64,000 nt of DNA from the NCBI GenBank assembly GCA_958450365.1, contig CAUEEP010000741.1, positions 1,682,001 to 1,746,000 of the forward strand, given 5' to 3'. The notes under the pieces were generated by a model, which searched no databases, was not told the DNA's origin, and saw nothing but the letters and a program-made list of their open reading frames with translations. Made by a program: the position numbers and the translations under genes. Position 1 is the first letter of the stretch. Each line of letters begins with the position of its first letter. This DNA comes from Mesorhabditis belari. Its lineage: Eukaryota > Nematoda > Chromadorea > Rhabditida > Rhabditidae. Positions 56,801-62,800 of this stretch are shown in pieces.

Positions 56801-59800
56801 GATTGTATTGCTATTTGGTTGTAAAGTAAACTAAACCCTTGACAGTAAGCTGGAAAGAAAGAGAGCTTTGTAATTTGTAAATTGTAAAGCTGAAATTTGT
56901 GAACAATTGTACACGGCTTTAACTAATTATAGAGCCACTCCAAAACTATCAAGCTTATAAAACCAAAGAAGTTAAATGACAAATCAATAATCAATAGCCC
57001 CAGCACTAAGTTGTATAACCTGAAAAACTCGATTATCCACGCTTGGATAAGTTTTCGAAGCGATTCGATTGAAATTGTCAATCTCAATTCCCGTTTGATT
57101 CGGCGACATTTGATTGTACTGTTAGAAGCCGATGCTTTTAGAAGTTAGAAGCCGCTCTGTACTGCTAGAAGCCGCTCTGTACTGCTAGAAGCCGCTCTGT
57201 ACTGCTAGAAGCCGCTCTGTACTGCTAGAAGCCGCTCTGTACTGCTAGAAGCCGCTCTGTACTGCTAGAAGCCGCTCTGTAATGCTAGAAGCCGCTCTGT
57301 AATGCTAGAAGCCGCTCTGTACTGCTAGAAGCCGCTCTGTAATGCTAAGCCGCTCTGTACTGCCAGAAGCCGCTCTGTACTGCTAGAAGCCGCTCTGTAC
57401 TGCTAGAAGCCGCTCTGTACTGCTAGAAGCCGCTCTGTAATGCTAGAAGCCGCTCTGTAATGCTAGAAGCCGCTCTGTACTGCTAGAAGCCGCTCTGTAA
57501 TGCTAGAAGCCGCTCTGTACTGCTAGAAGCCGCTCTGTAATGCCAGAAGCCGCTCTGTACTGCTAAGCCGCTCTGTACTGCTAGAAGCCGCTCTGTACTG
57601 CTAGAAGCCGCTCTGTAATGCTAGAAGCCGCTCTGTAATGCTAGAAGCCGCTCTGTACTGCTAGAAGCCGCTCTGTAATGCTAGAAGCCGCTCTGTACTG
57701 CTAGAAGCCGCTCTGTACTGCTAGAAGCCGCTCTGTACTGCTAGAAGCCGCTCTGTAATGCTAGAAGCCGCTCTGTAATGCTAGAAGCCGCTCTGTACTG
57801 CTAGAAGCCGCTCTGTAATGCTAGAAGCCGCTCTGTACTGCTAGAAGCCGCTCTGTACTGCTAGAAGCCAAAAATAACTCTGAATAACTAAATGATTTGA
57901 AAATAGAAAACGGCTGCATGGATTCTACTGGAAATTTTTACTAAAAATGTAGCAGAGATAGCTCTTTCTTTAGCATAGAAAGCTAGTGTTCTCATCAGAA
58001 AAGTTGTCAAGTGTCGATTCTTTCCAATTTTGCCTACTCGCCTCCCATTTTGCTTACCAATTTTGCTCCCGAAAAACCCAAGCTTTTTAGAAAAGCTTTT
58101 GCTTTTGCCAACAACAATTTTGCAGAAAATATAGATCTTTCCAATGATCTACTAATGATTCAAATGATTCAAATGATTCAAATGATTCCAATGATTTCAA
58201 TGATTTCAATGATTCAAATGATTCCAATGATATGATTGATTTTTCGGGAGTAAAATTGGTAGGCAAAATGGGAGGCGAGTAGGCAAAATTGGCAAGAATC
58301 GACAGTTGACATTTGAGGCATTTAACATTTTAAAAATCAAATTTTAGTGAAAAGTTTAGCTATTGAGTTGAAAATCTAACAAAAAACTATAAAAAACTTC
58401 ATGAAAAGCTTTTAATAACATTGCTAATCATAAAGCTTTGATAACATTGATAACTATAAAGCTTTGATAAAATTGCTAACCCTGAATGCACTCTGCCAGC
58501 ACTCTCGGTAGAATGATGGGGGGAAATGCTTCGACGAGGATTGCCAAACCCGAGATTAAACCCGACTGAAATCAAAAACTCGTTTAAATTCTTGATAAAG
58601 GAAAAAAAACCGTGGATTCAGTGATATTTCTTGAGGCCATCTTTAACATTTCTGATAGAATAAACTCAAGATTCTCTTCGTGAATGAAATCGACGGCCTC
58701 GTTTCGAAATGAATATGGTGAGGGGAGGCCGAGGACCTGAAATGCTTTTAAAGTTTATTAAACTATTCAACAATTGAACTATTGAACAATTGAACAATTA
58801 AACTATTGAACAATTGAACAATTAAACTATTGAACTATTGAACTATTGAACTCACAAACTTTTCTATCGTAAAGTGATTGCAAAGTGATTGTAAAGTAAA
58901 TTGTTTGCAAACTTTGATTATAAAGTTTTAAACTCTCTTAACTTGTCATTAAGTTTCAAAAAATACCACTGGAATCTCGTCAAAACATTCGCCGACGTGG
59001 TTTTCTGGGAGTGTAAAGTGGAAAACGTTTGTGAGAGCGCCGAGCTCAGAATTCTTCACCAATCTGCAAATACAGTTATGGATTAATCAGAAAATCGAAT
59101 CCCCAATAACAGCTTGATGTTGAAAATGAATTAAAGCTTCACCTTGGCAACAATTCAGCGACTTCTTGCTCAACGGAAGGCTCGCCGATGAAGAGAAGTT
59201 GTAGAAAGGTTGAGAGACATACTTTCTGCCATTCTTCGCGCAATTTCGGTGCCAATATTGACCATTTTATTGAAGAAATCCATTGCGCTGATGTGTTCTG
59301 AACAAGTAAAAATAAAGAAGTAAAAATAAAGAAGTAAAAAACTAGAAGCGAAAAGCTTTCCGAACCTTGTACAAATTATATGATCCAGTCACAGATTCAA
59401 CGGTGAGACGGCAAATGTTTGAGAAGAGATCGTAGTGAAGGAGAAGCTCCTGAAAGATTGAAATTGTTGGAAGTTTGAGCTCAAGCTCGTAAATCTCTAG
59501 CTCTTAAATCGCTAGCTCTTAAATCTCTAGCTCTTTCGCTCTATTTTCGGCATGTAAGTTCAAATTCAGAGCTACCATTGAGTCGATAGTCGCGAGGAGT
59601 AGCGCTCGTTTCCTTTTCTGTTGAAAAACGTGCTCGACGCGTTGAACGCAGTAAGGGAACATGTCTAAATAGTTATTTAAATTTAGATTTAAAGTCTAAA
59701 TAGTTAAATAGTTCTTCAGAATGCTTATATTTAGGCTATGGATTACCGTAAACCTTAATTTTACATGAGGGTTGACCAATTCTGAAGGGGGCAAATGCAT

Positions 59801-62800
59801 TCTTTAGCTAATAATAGCCTGTCCGGGAAAGGCAACAGTGTTTCCAAAAGAATCAAGCTCGTTCTACATTTTAAAACAGGCCTGAGCCTGAGCCAAAGCC
59901 AAAGCCAAAGCCTAAGCCTAAGCCTGAGCCTAAGCCTAAGGCCCATTGGAGAGTGACCTAATGGAGAATGGTCGTCTATTGGAGAGTGGCCGTCTATTGG
60001 AGAGTGGCCTAATGGAGAGTTGCCGTCTATTAGAGAGTGGCCGTCTATTGGAGAGTGACCGTCTAATGGAGAATGGCCGTCGATTGGAGAGTTGGCCGTC
60101 TAATGGAGAGTGGTCGTCAAATAGACAATGACCGTCTAGAGTTTTTACGGTACGTGGTGTTATTAGGGTTGCTAGTAGTAAAATAAATGATCCATTGCTC
60201 TTCTCCACCTTTAGATTGGCATAATCTTAACCTGTCAAAGCGATTCCCATTCGAAGCGCCTGACGATCGCAAGTAACGATGAAATCGATCGCTCCACCAC
60301 ACAAACCATCGTCATCATGAAGCACAAATCGAGCAATTTCAGAAATCGTTTGATCACAACCACCTGAAAGTTTGACAACCAAAGTTTGACTTTAGATTTA
60401 TAGACTTTAGCTTGACTTTAGACTATAGTCGAACCTAATATTTCAAAGAATTTCTGATAGTTCAATCTAATAGTTCAACCTAATAGTTGAACCTAATAGT
60501 TCAATCTTTGAAAGCCAATATACTGACCCAATTGCACGTGACTTCTTCCGATTGAGGGATCCATTTGAGCGATCATCTTCAGGCAATTCAACGCCAAAAT
60601 TTTGTGGGAGATTCGAACCTAGAATTTTCGAAATTTTTCTTAATTTCCTTCTTTATTCACTAACCTCTCGATCACTTTTTAATCCTTTAATCCCGGCAAG
60701 GAGAAATTGCTTTGCTATCAAAAGTCCTGAGTAGATAAAGCAGTTGACGGATTCGGAATCTAAACTAGTTCGAATTACCTATCTAAACTAGGTAATTCAA
60801 AAATTTTACGTTCAATAAATGTCAAAATGTTGTAGAATTGTCCAAAATCATTTTTCGGGTTAATCTAAAGCTAAATCAGGAAATCTAATGACATCTGTAG
60901 ACAGGTAGATGACACTACAGCTATAGTAGACAGGTTTACTTTGCTTGTTCATTTCATTCGTGAACACTAAGCTTACAGGATTCAGTTCAGCTCAAGCTTA
61001 CGAAATTTTGTAATACAAAAGATTAACAGATTTCCAAAAACTCACAAAATCCTTCAGGCAACTTCTTTGGGATTCCCTCTACTTTTCGCGGTGTTTGTGG
61101 TGATTGAACTTGCTGTGAGAGCTCATGTTTCTTTGCTTCTTCTTCTTCTTGTCGTTGTTCTTCATACAAATCCGAATGAAGCAATGGGTCGATGATTTCG
61201 CCTTGCTAAAATCGATGATTTATCAATTTTTCTTTAGTTCAAGTCTGAAGCTAAAGCAATGGTTTTAACGTAAAAGAATTGAGTAGACTAGAAAAGAAAA
61301 AGCTCTATTACAGGCCTTTAGTTTCTGTAGTTCATGGAAATATTCTAGCTGGATTCCAGCTGGACAGAACTAGCTGGATTCCAACTGGACAGAGCTAGCT
61401 GGATTCCAGCTGGACAGAACTAGCTGGATTCCAGCTGGACAGAGCTAGCTGGATCCCAGCTGGACACGGCTAGCTGGATCCCAGCTGGACACGGCTAGCT
61501 GGATTCCAGCTGGACACGGCTAGCTGGATTCCAGCTGGACAGAGCTAGCTGGATTTAAGAACTTAACAAACCTCTGTGCCATCATCGCTCAATGTGCCGG
61601 TTGATTCTTGATCTGGGATTTCTAGGGGTTCCATATATTCGGCATTCATCGGTTCGATTGAATCAGCTACGCTCAAATCGAGAGTCGATCCGATTGGTGA
61701 GGAAACAAGTGAGGCCATTGATGAACCTGAAACTTTATGGCCATGATAATCAATGGTCATGGTCATGATAATAATGATCATGATCATGAAGATAAGCTAT
61801 AAATTTAAATAAAACTAGTAAGCCATGAGCTTGTGTGAACTTGAGTGATCTTTTGTATTTAAACAAACCTTCATTGTAACTCTCATCTTGATTTCCTTTC
61901 TCTGAGCCAAGCGCTCCTCTCTCGAGAATATTATTGGTAAAAGTCGGTGGGTAAAATTGCATATCGGATAAAGGAGAAGACATGATTTCACAGAGAGCCT
62001 GAAAACAAAATTGCAGTTAATAATTGCTATTCTTTCTCTTGATAAGTATCAAATTGCGAAAAACTGCTATATAGAAATCTGCTATATAAAACGGAAGTGT
62101 TTGTCCGTCTCTCTGTCTGTCCGTCTGTCTTCTCAGCTTTCTTTGGGCCAATTAGAAAGTAGAAAATCTATACCTTCAAAGATGCTTCAATCACATCGTT
62201 GTGGCCAGAGCAAAGACAAAGAAGAATGCCGGTAATGATCTGAAAAAATGATTGGTAATGATGTGTTTGTTCGTTTGTTTGTATTTGTTTGCTAACTATC
62301 AGATTATCAAGTTGAATCGATTTGATATCTTGATTCTTTAAGATAAGATGCATTTTGTAATAAAAAAATTGAAAAATCTACGTTCTGGGGGTTCTATTTG
62401 ATCTTCCGTTTGAACCGTTCTGGACAAAGACTTGTACTACTAGACTTGTACTACTAGACTTGTACACATATCAATCGAATTATGAAAAGGACTTTGTAAT
62501 CAGCTGCTTTGAATTGTTTTCTCTTTTTTTTTGATTTGCTTTTAACTATTATTAGGATAAACTATTCATTTGCTTTTAATTATTCTATTGGATCTTCTAT
62601 TTGATCTTCTATTGGATCTTCTATTTGATCTTCTATTGGATCTTCTATTTCATCTTCTATTGGATCTTCTATTTGATCTTCTATTGGATCTTCTATTTGA
62701 TCTTCTATTGGATCTTCTATTTCATCTTCTATTGGATCTTCTATTTGATCTTCTATTGGATCTTCTATTTCATCTTCTATTGGATCTTCTATTTGATCTT

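Noticed and set aside
59765..59863. Frame with acceptor and donor in an HTT intron (SLILLETLLPFPDRLLLAKE)
   Set aside because: It looks like a HEAT helix, but its phase fits neither neighbouring exon, whereas exons 60363-60232 and 59664-59576 join directly in phase.
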